Positions 1 to 8,733 are shown, counted from the stretch's first letter. The stretch is 64,000 nt of DNA from Acidobacteria bacterium RIFCSPLOWO2_12_FULL_66_21 (GCA_001767455.1 MELC01000073.1:23324-87323), one strand, 5' to 3'. Notes: a model not told the origin generated them from the sequence alone. Translations and numbers: made by a program.

Positions 1-2
1 CC

Positions 3-230
3 GGGTTGAAGGCGGGAATGACCGGGACGCGCGAGACGCCGATGGGGTCCATCACGGCAACCCAGATGCAGTCGGACTACAGGAAGTTCGGCGATCTGCT
101 GCAACCGACGACCCTCAAGCAGCGTGCGATGGGCGTCGAGCACGTGTTCTCGATCACGTCCGTCGAGTACGACAAGGTCGATTCCTCGACGTTCCAGCCG
201 CCGCCGGAAATAAAGGCGCTCATCAAGTGA
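3..230 (+). CDS. C-terminal end of an outer-membrane/lipoprotein-sorting-like protein (5' truncated by window edge)
   Basis: The reading frame is open from the window edge, so only about 75 C-terminal residues are visible. The segment SDYRKFGDLLQPTTLKQ followed by FQPPPEIKALIK resembles the last strands of DUF-type proteins of the LolA/outer-membrane lipoprotein-sorting fold, which end with a 'DYRDFGGVKVPTK ... FEPPAEIKALL' pattern. This is recognition by eye, so the family is tentative. Its TGA stop overlaps the GTG start of the next gene (GTGA), so the two are probably translated from one message. The true start lies outside the window. Confidence 0.6.
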   Translation, partial: GLKAGMTGTRETPMGSITATQMQSDYRKFGDLLQPTTLKQRAMGVEHVFSITSVEYDKVDSSTFQPPPEIKALIK

Positions 231-1654
231 TCCGACGCCTCCAGGCGATTGCCGCGCTCGGTCTTCTTGCGGGCCCGCTCGTCTTCGCGCAGGCGCCTCG
301 CGGCGCCGAGACCTTCGACGCGGCGTGGACGATCATCCGGGACACGCATTTCGACAAGTCGTTCAACGGCCTGGACTGGAACGCCGTCCGTGCCGAGCTC
401 GCGCCCCGCGCCGCCGCGGCCCAGACGCCCGGTGAGCTGCGTGCGGTCATTCGCGGCATGCTCGAGCGGCTCGGCCAGTCGCATTTTGCGTTGGTTCCGG
501 CGACCGCCGATTCTCCCGCGGCGGCCGCGACCGAGAAGGACGGGCGCGTCGGTTTCGACGTAAGGCTGGCCGGGCGCGATCTGCTTGTGACGCACGTCGC
601 GGCCGGCAGCACCGCTGAGAAGGCGGGCGTGCACGCCGGGTGGCATCTCGTCGAGATCGACGGGGCGAGCGTCGCGGCCGTGCTCAAGGCCCTTTCCGAT
701 GGAGCGAACGACCGCCTGCGGAACGTCGAAGCGTGGCGGCTCGCCGAAACGCGGCTGCGCGGACCCGCCGGGTCGACGGCGAAGCTGTCGTTCGAGGACG
801 GCCGCGGCCGGACGGTGAAGTTGGAGGTCGAGCGCCGGCACGAGACCGGCGAACCCGTCAAGGTCGGCAGTCTACCGACGATGTACGTCCGGGTGGGGAG
901 CGAGCGGCGGCGCACGCCCGCGGGCGCCACTGTCGGGGTGATTGGCTTCAACGTGTGGATGACCGCCGTCGATCTGCCGTTCCAGAAGGCGGTGGACGAG
1001 TTCCGGAACGCCGACGGCGTCGTCCTCGACCTTCGGGGAAATCCGGGCGGCCTGGCCGTGATGGTCATGGGCATCTCCGGCCACTTCGTCGCCGAGCGCA
1101 AGGCGCTTGGCGTGATGAAGACGCGCGACAACGAGCTGCGCTTCGTCGCGAACCCACGCCTCGTCAATCCCGCCGGCGAACGCGTGTCGGTGTACGGCGG
1201 ACCGGTGGCGATACTCGTGGACTCGATGACCGGAAGCGCGTCGGAGTGCTTCGCCGGGGGCATGCAGTCACTCGGGCGCGCGCGCGTCTTCGGGCAGACT
1301 TCCATGGGCCAGGCGCTGCCTGCCTTGTTCGACCGCCTGCCGAACGGCGACGTGCTGATCCACGCGTACGGAGATTTCGTCACGGCCGACGGCACGAGGC
1401 TCGAAGGCCGGGGCGTCGTCCCCGACGAGATCGTGCCTCTCGGCCGCGAAGCGCTCCTCGCCGGAAAGGATCCGACGCTCGATGCCGCGCTGGCCTGGAT
1501 CGACTCGGCGCGGCGGCCGGCTGTTCGCAACCTGCCGCCGGAGTGGGACTTGCGGGAATTACTGTTGCGCTTCGCCGGGCCGTCTGGTAAACTCGCAAGA
1601 CCTACGCCGACGGCCTCTTTCCAGCCACATCACGGACAATCGGGAGAGTTTTGA
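227..1654 (+). CDS. Secreted S41-family (C-terminal processing) peptidase with PDZ domain
   Basis: The 475-residue protein begins with a signal peptide (LGLLAGPLVFA). A helical N-terminal domain is followed by a PDZ-like segment (about residues 100-190: HVAAGSTAEKAGVHAGWHLV), then the S41 core with VLDLRGNPGG and a nucleophile motif SMTGSASECFAGG. In canonical C-terminal peptidases a lysine follows about 25 residues after the serine in a GEKTFGKG-type motif. Here that stretch reads GQTSMGQALP and has no lysine, so catalysis may differ (tricorn-like) or be lost. Start GTG overlaps the previous stop, and its own stop overlaps the next ATG (TGATG). Extracytoplasmic protein turnover is the likely role; the substrate is unknown. 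Confidence 0.88.
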   Translation: MIRRLQAIAALGLLAGPLVFAQAPRGAETFDAAWTIIRDTHFDKSFNGLDWNAVRAELAPRAAAAQTPGELRAVIRGMLERLGQSHFALVPATADSPAAAATEKDGRVGFDVRLAGRDLLVTHVAAGSTAEKAGVHAGWHLVEIDGASVAAVLKALSDGANDRLRNVEAWRLAETRLRGPAGSTAKLSFEDGRGRTVKLEVERRHETGEPVKVGSLPTMYVRVGSERRRTPAGATVGVIGFNVWMTAVDLPFQKAVDEFRNADGVVLDLRGNPGGLAVMVMGISGHFVAERKALGVMKTRDNELRFVANPRLVNPAGERVSVYGGPVAILVDSMTGSASECFAGGMQSLGRARVFGQTSMGQALPALFDRLPNGDVLIHAYGDFVTADGTRLEGRGVVPDEIVPLGREALLAGKDPTLDAALAWIDSARRPAVRNLPPEWDLRELLLRFAGPSGKLARPTPTASFQPHHGQSGEF

Positions 1655-2307
1655 TGGAGCAGCGCAGGCTGCGTCTCGGTGACACATTGGACGACTACTG
1701 TCCGCGCGAGCGGCGCGTGACCAACCATGCGATCGTTGCGATGATCGAAGACGCCATCAAGCAGACGCGTTGCACGACCTGCGACGCCGAGCACGCCTAC
1801 AAGGGCGGCAAGCTGCCACGCCGTCGAAAGAAGGAAACCATCCCCGGCGCGCCCGTGCTCGCGCCCTCCGCTCCTGAAACCGACACCGAGATCGACGAGC
1901 CCATGCCCCATCAAGAAGAACCCGCGCTCGAAGCGGCGCAGCGCGACGGCGACACCGCGCCCGCTGACGACCGCGCGAGCGGCGAGGACGACGTCTATCC
2001 CGAGCTGGCGCCGGATCCTGTCGAAGAAGGTCCCGTGCACCGGCCGCTCATTCGTGCCACGCTGCCGAGGCCCGAGGGGCAGAAGGAAGAGCGCCGGGCG
2101 CCCGAGTTCACCATCCGGCAGCCCGGCGGCCGGGGCGGACACTTCCGGGGCGCCGGCATGAAGCGGCAGGGCCAGGCCGGCGGCAACGGCAACACGGCAC
2201 GGCCGCACGGCGGCCCCCGCTTCGCGGGCGCGCGTCCTGCGCCGCCGGGACGCGGCGCGTTTCGCGGCGGTCCGCCGCGTCACGGCGGCAAGAAGCGGTC
2301 GCGCTAA
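1654..2307 (+). CDS. Conserved hypothetical protein, N-terminal Cys motif and disordered Arg-Gly-rich tail
   Basis: The 217-residue product has two unlike halves. The first 50 residues are ordered-looking (LRLGDTLDDYCPRERR ... TRCTTCDAEHAYKGG) with three cysteines that could form a small zinc or redox site. Residues 55-140 are acidic and low complexity. The tail is rich in Gly, Arg and Pro (GGRGGHFRG, RGAFRGGPPRHGGKKRSR), like RGG nucleic-acid-binding tails. I chose the ATG that overlaps the upstream stop (TGATG), with GGGAG about 9 nt upstream; an in-frame TTG lies one codon earlier. The family appears to recur in related Acidobacteria, but I know of no assigned function. RNA binding is only an inference from composition. 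Confidence 0.72.
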   Translation: MEQRRLRLGDTLDDYCPRERRVTNHAIVAMIEDAIKQTRCTTCDAEHAYKGGKLPRRRKKETIPGAPVLAPSAPETDTEIDEPMPHQEEPALEAAQRDGDTAPADDRASGEDDVYPELAPDPVEEGPVHRPLIRATLPRPEGQKEERRAPEFTIRQPGGRGGHFRGAGMKRQGQAGGNGNTARPHGGPRFAGARPAPPGRGAFRGGPPRHGGKKRSR

Positions 2308-2393
2308 GGTCTCCTCATTCAATTCCCCGCCAGGTTTCGTGATTAAATCGGCAGGATGCGCGCGGCTGCGCGCGTATCAGGGAAGGTGGAGGA

Positions 2394-3167
2394 ATGACCG
2401 ATCTCCAGGGGAAGACCGGCCTGATCGTGGGCGTGGCCAACAAACGATCGATTGCGTGGGCAATCGCGCAGGCGGCCGCTGAAGCAGGTGCGCGCCTGGC
2501 CATCACCTACCAAGGGGAGCGGCTCGAGGAGAACGTCCGCGAGCTCGCCGCGACCCTCGTCAACCCGCTCATCCTCCCGTGCGACGTCACCGACGATGCG
2601 CAGATCGCGCATCTGTACGAGGCCATCGACGGGGAGTTCGGCGGGCTCGATTTCCTCGTGCATGGCGCGGCCTTCGCGCCGCGCGAAGAGCTTTCGGGGC
2701 CCTTCGTCCAGACCAGCCGCGAAGGATTCCGGCTGTCGCTCGACATCAGCGCGTACTCGCTGGTGGCGCTGGCGCGCGGCGCGCTGCCGCTCATGGAGCG
2801 CCGGGGCGGCGGCAGCATCCTCACCCTGACGTATCTCGGCAGCCAGCGGGTCTTCGACAACTACAACGTGATGGGAGTGGCGAAAGCGGCGCTGGAGGCC
2901 TGCGTCCGCTATCTGGCGGCGGACCTGGGCCCGAAGGGCATCCGCGTGAACGCCATCTCGGCCGGTCCCATCAAGACGCTCGCTGCGTCCGGCATCTCGG
3001 GCTTCTCGGCCATCCTCCAGCACTACCGCGATCGTGCGCCGCTGCATCGCACCGTTGAAACGGCTGAGGTTGCGGATGCCGCGATGTTCCTGCTGGGTCC
3101 CGCCGGACGCGCCGTCACCGCTGAAATCCTGATGGTCGACGGCGGCTATCACGCGACCGGCATGTGA
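2394..3167 (+). CDS. fabI: Enoyl-[acyl-carrier-protein] reductase (NADH)
   Basis: A 257-residue short-chain dehydrogenase of the FabI type, which reduces trans-2-enoyl-ACP in the last step of each fatty-acid elongation cycle. Visible signatures are the FabI nucleotide-binding start GLIVGVANKRSIAWAIA (GxxxxxSIAxG variant), the catalytic pair in LTYLGSQRVFDNYNVMG (Tyr147 and Tyr157) with Lys164, and AISAGPIKTLAASGI in the substrate-binding loop. Length matches E. coli FabI (about 260). A strong GGAGG sits just before the ATG, and an 86-bp leader with a GC-rich inverted repeat (GCGCGCGGCTGCGCGCG) precedes it. The gene stands alone. Confidence 0.96.
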   Translation: MTDLQGKTGLIVGVANKRSIAWAIAQAAAEAGARLAITYQGERLEENVRELAATLVNPLILPCDVTDDAQIAHLYEAIDGEFGGLDFLVHGAAFAPREELSGPFVQTSREGFRLSLDISAYSLVALARGALPLMERRGGGSILTLTYLGSQRVFDNYNVMGVAKAALEACVRYLAADLGPKGIRVNAISAGPIKTLAASGISGFSAILQHYRDRAPLHRTVETAEVADAAMFLLGPAGRAVTAEILMVDGGYHATGM

Positions 3168-3214
3168 CCGACCGGCACACGGCTTGCTAAAGGCTGAGGC
3201 GGAGGCGTTCCATC

Positions 3215-3523
3215 ATGAAGAGATTCTCGAAGTCTTCGTCACTGTTGATCGTCATCGCGCTCGTCGCGCCGCTGCTCCTTGCGGCGTGCGGCAAGACGAT
3301 CGGCGAAACGATCGACGACGCGACCATCACCACCCGTGTGAAGACCGCGTTCATCAACGACCCGACCGTGGGCGCGTTGCGCATCGACGTCGATACGTTC
3401 AAGGGCGTCGTCACCTTGTCCGGACGCGTCAAGAGCAAGGACGAGGAAGCGAAGGCGATTCAGCTCGCGCGCGCCATCAAGGGCGTCACGGACGTGAAAT
3501 CCACGCTCCAGATCCAGCCCTGA
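3215..3523 (+). CDS. BON-domain lipoprotein
   Basis: The 102-residue protein has a lipoprotein signal with lipobox LLLAAC (Cys near residue 26) followed by one BON domain: DDATITTRVKTAFINDP, then DTFKGVVTLSGRVKS and a final GVTDVKSTL strand. BON proteins such as OsmY bind or stabilise the envelope under stress; the domain is thought to contact phospholipid. Predicted site is the outer membrane, periplasmic face. GGAGG lies 10 nt before the ATG. Family is clear; the specific role is inferred. Confidence 0.88.
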   Translation: MKRFSKSSSLLIVIALVAPLLLAACGKTIGETIDDATITTRVKTAFINDPTVGALRIDVDTFKGVVTLSGRVKSKDEEAKAIQLARAIKGVTDVKSTLQIQP

Positions 3524-3530
3524 ACACGTG

Positions 3531-3586
3531 CAGCGGGACAGCGGGATCCACTGCCTACTGCCTACTGCCCGCTGCCTGCTGCCGAG
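3531..3586. repeat. Heptamer repeat array (CTGCCTA type) with conserved flank
   Basis: Five tandem 7-nt units (CTGCCTA, CTGCCTA, CTGCCCG, CTGCCTG, CTGCCGA) follow a flank containing GACAGCGGGATCCACTGC. Almost the same flank and unit recur at 4380-4428, on the other side of the flavin reductase gene, so that gene sits between two copies of one element. Confidence 0.85.
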
Positions 3587-3590
3587 CGGG

Positions 3591-4304
3591 TTACGCGAAC
3601 CACCATTCCTCCACTCTGACTCGCGCGGCTTCGACCCCGAGGCTGCGCAGCATCGGCGGGACATCGTCTATCATGGCGGCGGGCCCGCACACGAAATACA
3701 GCGTAGCGGGATCGCCCAGGAGTGGTGCGAGATGGCTCGTGCCAATCCGTCCCCTGGCGCCGCTCCACCGCGGCGTTCGCTCGCGCGTCGCGGTCAGAAT
3801 GAGCTGGATTTCGCCTCTCCGCGCAAGCGCGCGCAACTCTGAGAGGTAGGCGAAATCGCTCGGCGATCTTGCGCTGTAGAGAAGATGCCGAGTGCCGGGC
3901 GGGTGGCCGGTGAGAATCGCGTGCTGAATCATGGCACGCAGCGGCGCGATACCCGTGCCGCCGGCGATGAACACGAAGCGTCGCTCTCGCGGATGTTCCG
4001 GCAGCACGAACGATCCATACGGGCCGTCGACCACCATCGAGGATCCGCGCGCCAGCGGACCAAAGTGCTCGCCCCAACGTGCGCTGCTGTCCACCTTGAT
4101 CAGGAATTCGAGCTGGCCGCTCTCTGAGGCTTCCTTCGGCGCACCTGAGATCGAGTACGGCACGCGCACGTCCGTGCCGCCGGGCCCGATGAGGACCGAC
4201 TGTCCCGCCTTATACTTGAAATCTGCACCGAGGAGATCAACACGGACGATCCGCGCTGACGGCGTCGCGCGTCTCACGCTGACGATACGGCCCGTCACCT
4301 CCAC
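3591..4304 (-). CDS. FAD/NAD(P)-binding oxidoreductase (ferredoxin-NADP+ reductase family)
   Basis: A 237-residue flavoprotein reductase. The FAD-binding barrel carries RVPYSIS (the RxYS motif that holds the flavin diphosphate), and the NAD(P) half carries GGTGIAPLRAM, CGPAAMIDDV and a C-terminal aromatic end (EEWWFA). This is the short two-domain layout of ferredoxin/flavodoxin reductases and phenol-hydroxylase-type reductases, without a fused [2Fe-2S] domain. Partner and physiological electron acceptor are not evident from the neighbours. Start GTG is tentative because no clear Shine-Dalgarno precedes it. Repeat arrays bound the gene on both sides. Confidence 0.9.
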   Translation of the reverse strand: MEVTGRIVSVRRATPSARIVRVDLLGADFKYKAGQSVLIGPGGTDVRVPYSISGAPKEASESGQLEFLIKVDSSARWGEHFGPLARGSSMVVDGPYGSFVLPEHPRERRFVFIAGGTGIAPLRAMIQHAILTGHPPGTRHLLYSARSPSDFAYLSELRALARRGEIQLILTATRERTPRWSGARGRIGTSHLAPLLGDPATLYFVCGPAAMIDDVPPMLRSLGVEAARVRVEEWWFA

Positions 4305-4317
4305 AGTCGGATCTTAC

Positions 4318-4428
4318 TCCGCGGCTCGGGGCTCGGCGCCGGGACTCGGGGTTCGGCGCTCGCCGAGTGACGGCGTGCAGCGCGACAGCGGGATCCACTG
4401 CGTGCTGCCTGCTGCCTACTGCCTGCTT
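4318..4428. repeat. Two short repeat arrays: GGCTCGG-type and CTGCCTG-type heptamers
   Basis: An irregular array built on GGGGCTC/GGACTCG units (4320-4370) is followed by GACAGCGGGATCCACTGC and four CTGCCTG/CTGCCTA heptamers (4398-4428). The last units run into the stop codon of the neighbouring HD-GYP/GGDEF gene. The second array and its flank copy the element at 3531-3586. Confidence 0.8.
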
Positions 4429-6920
4429 CAGATGACCCCGGCCGCCGCCCGCTGGATGTCGCTCTCGGTGATGTGGGGGAATTCCGAGGCGGCGATGACA
4501 TCGTTGCGCATCGCCGGCTCGCGCGAGCTGCGCCGCTTGCGCGTCGCCTTGTCCTGATACATGCGGCTGTCGGCCGTCGCCAGCAGCGACTCGTAGGATT
4601 CGCCGTCCTGCGGGAAGACCGCCGCGCCGACGCTGATCCCGAGCTGCACGCGTTTGCCCGGCCGCGCCTCGAAGTAGACCTCGTCGATGTTCTTCTGCAG
4701 CTCCTGGCGCTTGTGCTCCGCCTCGTCGGCGCCGCAGCCCGACAGCACGACGATGAACTCGTCGCCGGCGTACCGGACGCAGATGTCGTACGGCCGGATC
4801 GCGGTACGGAGCACGCGCGCGACCTCGCACAGCGCGCGGTCGCCGACGTGGTGGCCGTGGCTGTCGTTGATGTCCTTGAAGTTGTCGAGGTCCATCACCA
4901 GCAGCGACACCTCGGACTTCAGGCGCTCGGCGCGCGCGAGCTCGCGCGTCAGGTGCATGAACAGGAAGCGCGTGTTGGGCAGGCCCGTCAGCGGATCGGT
5001 CAGGGAATCCTCCTGCGTCTGCTCGAAGAGCATCGAGTTGTTGATGACGGCGGCGGCCTGCTCCGACACGCGGTCGAGCAGCCGCCGGTGGTCGTCGCGG
5101 TAGAACGCGGCATCCACGTGGTACACCGAGAGCGTGCCGATGAAGCGATCGTTGAACAGCAGCGGACAGACGAGCGCGGACTGGAGGTGCGTGTAGAGCG
5201 ACACCAGGCCGGCCGCCTCGAGATCCGCGCTCGGCCGCGCGTTCACGAGCGCGCGGCGGTTGCGCGCGACCCATCCGGTCAGCCCCTCGCCCGAGTGCAC
5301 GGCAATCTGCTGGATCACCTCGGCGTCCACGCCGGTGGCGAACCGGCAGCGGAGCGTCTCGGTCTCCTCGTCGAACAGGAACAGTGCCGCGCACGAGAAC
5401 GGGACCAGGTTGCTCAACTTCGCCGTGATGAGCGCCATCGTGTCGGACACGCCGAGGCTGGTGCCCATGGCCTGCGCGATCTCGTACAACGCGTAGATCT
5501 CGCGGTGGGCGAGCGCGATGTCGTCGAAGACGTTCTTCTTCTGCGCGTCCGGCAGCAGGCCGGTCGCGGGCTGCCCGACGACCGGGCCGGTGTCGGGCAC
5601 CGGCCGCCGGATGACCTGCTCCAGTTTCGCCGCCTCGATCTGCAGCGAGGGCAGCGAGTCGATGAACTTCTCGACCACCGCCGGATCGAGAGCCTTGCCC
5701 GCTTCCTGCTGCAGCAGGCCGATGGCCGCCTCGAAGCTCATGGCCTTGTGGTACGGCCGCTCCGCCATCAGCGCGTCGAAGTAATCGACGACCGACAGGA
5801 TGCGCGCGCCGAGGGGGATCTCCTCCCCTTTCAAGCCGGCCGGGTATCCCTTGCCGTCCCATCGTTCGTGATGGCTCAGGATGAGCGGCGACACGGGATA
5901 CGGGAACGGCACGGCGCTGATGATGTCGGCGCCGACCTTCGGATGCGCCCGGATCTTCTGGAACTCTTCGGGCGTCAGCGGCCCCGGTTTCGACAGGATG
6001 TGCTCCGGCACCGCCAGCTTGCCGATGTCGTGCAGCAGCGCGGCGGTCTTGACGCCCTGGATGTGGTTCTCGCTCATGCCGAGCCCGCGCGCGAGCGCGG
6101 CGGCGTACAACTGGACGCGGCGGATGTGCGACTGCGACGTCTGATCCTTGGCGTCGATCGCGAGCGCCAGCGCCTCGATCGTCGCCAGGTGCAGGTCGGC
6201 CATCTCCCGCACGTGCCGCTGCTCGTCGTCGATGCGCCCGAGATAGACCTTGTAGCTGCGATAGGTCGCGTAGAGCGGCGCGGCGAGAAGCGGCACGAGC
6301 CACTTCAGCGAGATCGTCGTCACCCAGACCGCGCCCGCGGCGACGAGCGCGCCGACGAAATAGCTCGGCGCGCTCCACAGGAAGTTCTCGTTCCAGACCT
6401 TGAGGATCTTCTGGCGCGTTGACAGCGCGATCGCCGCCGCGACCATCGCCGTGTTGATGACGTAGTAGGTCGTCGCCGCGCCGACCAGCGGCTTCGGCAG
6501 CGTCCAGATGTCGAAGTGCCCCGGATTTCCGCCGAGCGCGATGTACACCGCGCCGGCCGCCTGGACGGTGATGACCAGGCACATCATGCTGAACAGCGTG
6601 CGGTAGACGGGGTTCCGTTCCTTGATCCGGAACGTGCACTGGCTCCACGCGCTGATCGCCGCGACCACCATCGTCTCGTGCGGCCCGAGCAGCAGCAGCG
6701 ACGCGAAATCCACGGCGTAGGACACGGACATCGTCGACCCGCTGCGCGCCAGCGGCAGGTTGACCTTGAATACCGAGGTCACCGACGACAGCGCCATCAG
6801 CAGCAGGAAGAGCCAGGGCGAAGCCGGCGAGGGAAACGGGAAGAACTTGACGAAGAGAGTCAGGCCGAGCCCTATCACCGCGCAGACAACAAGGCGCGCG
6901 CCGATGGGGAGGGTCTTCAT
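4428..6920 (-). CDS. Membrane HD-GYP / GAF / GGDEF cyclic-di-GMP signalling protein
   Basis: An 830-residue membrane sensor. The N-terminal 220 residues contain about six hydrophobic segments and no cleavable signal. Next comes an HD-GYP phosphodiesterase domain (about 240-420) with HDIGK and HHERWDGKGYP intact. A GAF domain follows (about 470-620), then a C-terminal GGDEF domain (about 640-790) with the active variant AGDEF. The protein therefore has parts for both making and degrading c-di-GMP; the balance cannot be read from sequence. Its ATG lies 4 nt after the stop of the S8 peptidase gene, implying translational coupling. Confidence 0.93.
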   Translation of the reverse strand: MKTLPIGARLVVCAVIGLGLTLFVKFFPFPSPASPWLFLLLMALSSVTSVFKVNLPLARSGSTMSVSYAVDFASLLLLGPHETMVVAAISAWSQCTFRIKERNPVYRTLFSMMCLVITVQAAGAVYIALGGNPGHFDIWTLPKPLVGAATTYYVINTAMVAAAIALSTRQKILKVWNENFLWSAPSYFVGALVAAGAVWVTTISLKWLVPLLAAPLYATYRSYKVYLGRIDDEQRHVREMADLHLATIEALALAIDAKDQTSQSHIRRVQLYAAALARGLGMSENHIQGVKTAALLHDIGKLAVPEHILSKPGPLTPEEFQKIRAHPKVGADIISAVPFPYPVSPLILSHHERWDGKGYPAGLKGEEIPLGARILSVVDYFDALMAERPYHKAMSFEAAIGLLQQEAGKALDPAVVEKFIDSLPSLQIEAAKLEQVIRRPVPDTGPVVGQPATGLLPDAQKKNVFDDIALAHREIYALYEIAQAMGTSLGVSDTMALITAKLSNLVPFSCAALFLFDEETETLRCRFATGVDAEVIQQIAVHSGEGLTGWVARNRRALVNARPSADLEAAGLVSLYTHLQSALVCPLLFNDRFIGTLSVYHVDAAFYRDDHRRLLDRVSEQAAAVINNSMLFEQTQEDSLTDPLTGLPNTRFLFMHLTRELARAERLKSEVSLLVMDLDNFKDINDSHGHHVGDRALCEVARVLRTAIRPYDICVRYAGDEFIVVLSGCGADEAEHKRQELQKNIDEVYFEARPGKRVQLGISVGAAVFPQDGESYESLLATADSRMYQDKATRKRRSSREPAMRNDVIAASEFPHITESDIQRAAAGVI

Positions 6921-6924
6921 GCGA

Positions 6925-8733
6925 TCAGAGGTCCCTCAGCCTCAGGAGGACCTGGCGACGCCTGGACCGCGGCCAGACGATCTCCTCGCACGTCGGCGTG
7001 CGCGCTTCGCAGCTCGACGCCTCCACGCCCGCCGCGTCGAAGGGCATCGCGGTGAATCCCCAGAACGTGTTGCCGCAATCGCCGCCGTCGCACGTGGCGC
7101 CCCAGACGATGTTCACGTCTTCGCTGGTGCCCCACGCGACGCTCTGGCAGGCGTCGTCCGCGCAGGTGGTGCCCCACACGTCCTCGCGGCTCCCTTCAGG
7201 AGCCCAGATGACGTCGGTGCAGTCCGCGCCGGAGCAGACCGACCCCCACGTCACGCGGTCGCCGGTCGCCGTTGTCGCCGCGCCCCACGTCACGTCCGTG
7301 CGCCAGGCGGTCGCGCCGGACTTGAGCATGCCGCCCCCCAGGCGATGGTTCCCCCAGTTGATGTGGCGGTTCCACTTCGTCGGATCGGCAGGCACGGGGG
7401 AGGCCGTGCGGTCGCCGAGGACGCGGGCGAGCTGCACGGCGCCGCGCGCGTTCAGGAAGCCGGCCCCCTGCGTGAGATCGTCGAGGCCCGCGTGATGTTC
7501 CGCCGTGTACTGGAGGATGGCCTTGACCAGGTTCGGCGACAGCGCGGGATTGGCCTCCAGCATCAGCGCCACCGTCCCCGCGACGACAGGCGCCGCCATG
7601 CTCGAGCCCGTGAGGCTCAGGTACGGCTGCGTTGCCGTCTGCACCGTGCCCGACAGACGCGCGGACGCGTGGACGGTGAAGAGCAGCGTCGAGGCGTCGG
7701 TGAGCGACTCGATGCCGACGCCAGGCGCGACCAGATCGGGCTTGGCCGCGTAGTCGATGGCCGCGGGGCCGCGGGAACTGAACGGGGCGATGATGTCGTC
7801 GGCGCGCGACACCGTGCCGTTGTGGCTGTTGGCGCCGACGGTGAGCACCCACGGGGCATTGCCGGGCGCCGTGATGCCGCCGTACTGCGGATGTCCGGCG
7901 GCATTGCGTCCGAAATTGCCGGAGGCGCAGACCACGACGATGCCCGCCTCGACGGCGCGCTTCGCCGCGAGGGTGAGCGGGTCCGTGTCGTACGATTCGT
8001 ACACGCCGGCGGCAACCGAGAGGTTGACAACGCGGATCTTGAGCTCCGCACGATGCTGCACCGCGTAGTCGAGCGCCGCGATGACGTTGCTGATGTACCC
8101 GTCGCCGGCGCCGTCGAGCACCTTGAGCACGACGAGGCTCGCGGCAGGGGCAATCCCGCGCCGCGCGCCGCCCGAATCGTACCCGGTGCCGCCGATAATC
8201 CCCGCCACGTGCGTGCCGTGCCCGTAGTCGTCGTACGGCATCGGCAGGAAATCCACGAAATCAACGAAGCGCGCCACGCGGTCGGGCCCGAGGTCGTCGT
8301 GCCACGACGCGACGCCGGAATCGATGAGCGCGACGCCGACGCCGGTGCCGTCGAGACCGAGCGTCTCGCGGACCCAGGACGCTCCGACCGTGGCACCCGT
8401 CCGCTCCATCGTCCCGCTCACCCGGCGGTCCAGGCTGACACCGAGAACGGACGGGGACGCGGCGAGATTCTCGAGCGAGGCGTCGGGCATCAGCGCCACG
8501 CGCGCGTGGAGCGCCGGCAGGTCCCGTCCGGGCTTGCCGTGCAGCGAGCGGATCAGCGCGCTGGCGTCCGATCCCTCGCGCGTGCGGACGATGACGCGAG
8601 ACCACCCGCGCGCCGCGTGCGCGCGCTGGCGCACGACGCCGTCGAACTTGTCGTCAGCGGCATGGCTCGCCGCCCAGGCGGGTGCCGCCGTGACGACCAG
8701 TAACGTGAGCGCGGCAAAAAACCGTTGGACCAT
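6925..8733 (-). CDS. Secreted S8 (subtilisin-like) serine peptidase with C-terminal Trp-Gly/Cys repeats
   Basis: About 602 residues from the ATG that opens a good signal peptide (MVQRFFAALTLLVVTAAPAWA); an ATG 23 codons upstream is possible but would bury the signal. Inhibitor-like propeptide (HARVALMPDASLENLA), then the triad: Asp in GVGVALIDSGV, His in DYGHGTHVAG, Ser in LTGSSMAAPVVAG. From about residue 470 the protein has spaced WG motifs (HINWGN, VTWGA, VTWGS, VWGTT, VAWGT, IVWGA, FWGF) and four paired cysteines spaced 4-6 residues apart (CSGADC, CADDAC, CDGGDC, CEARTPTC). The tail is probably a disulfide-knit repeat domain. It is the upstream gene of an operon with the c-di-GMP protein. 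Confidence 0.92.
   Translation of the reverse strand: MVQRFFAALTLLVVTAAPAWAASHAADDKFDGVVRQRAHAARGWSRVIVRTREGSDASALIRSLHGKPGRDLPALHARVALMPDASLENLAASPSVLGVSLDRRVSGTMERTGATVGASWVRETLGLDGTGVGVALIDSGVASWHDDLGPDRVARFVDFVDFLPMPYDDYGHGTHVAGIIGGTGYDSGGARRGIAPAASLVVLKVLDGAGDGYISNVIAALDYAVQHRAELKIRVVNLSVAAGVYESYDTDPLTLAAKRAVEAGIVVVCASGNFGRNAAGHPQYGGITAPGNAPWVLTVGANSHNGTVSRADDIIAPFSSRGPAAIDYAAKPDLVAPGVGIESLTDASTLLFTVHASARLSGTVQTATQPYLSLTGSSMAAPVVAGTVALMLEANPALSPNLVKAILQYTAEHHAGLDDLTQGAGFLNARGAVQLARVLGDRTASPVPADPTKWNRHINWGNHRLGGGMLKSGATAWRTDVTWGAATTATGDRVTWGSVCSGADCTDVIWAPEGSREDVWGTTCADDACQSVAWGTSEDVNIVWGATCDGGDCGNTFWGFTAMPFDAAGVEASSCEARTPTCEEIVWPRSRRRQVLLRLRDL

Noticed and set aside
4473..6422. 649-codon open frame on the plus strand
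   Set aside because: Antisense to the HD-GYP/GGDEF gene; composition is Arg/Ala/Gly/His-rich with no domain. A shadow of the real gene.
6760..8703. 647-codon open frame on the plus strand opposite the S8 peptidase
   Set aside because: No motif, heavily Arg/Ala-rich; the opposite strand encodes a complete serine protease.
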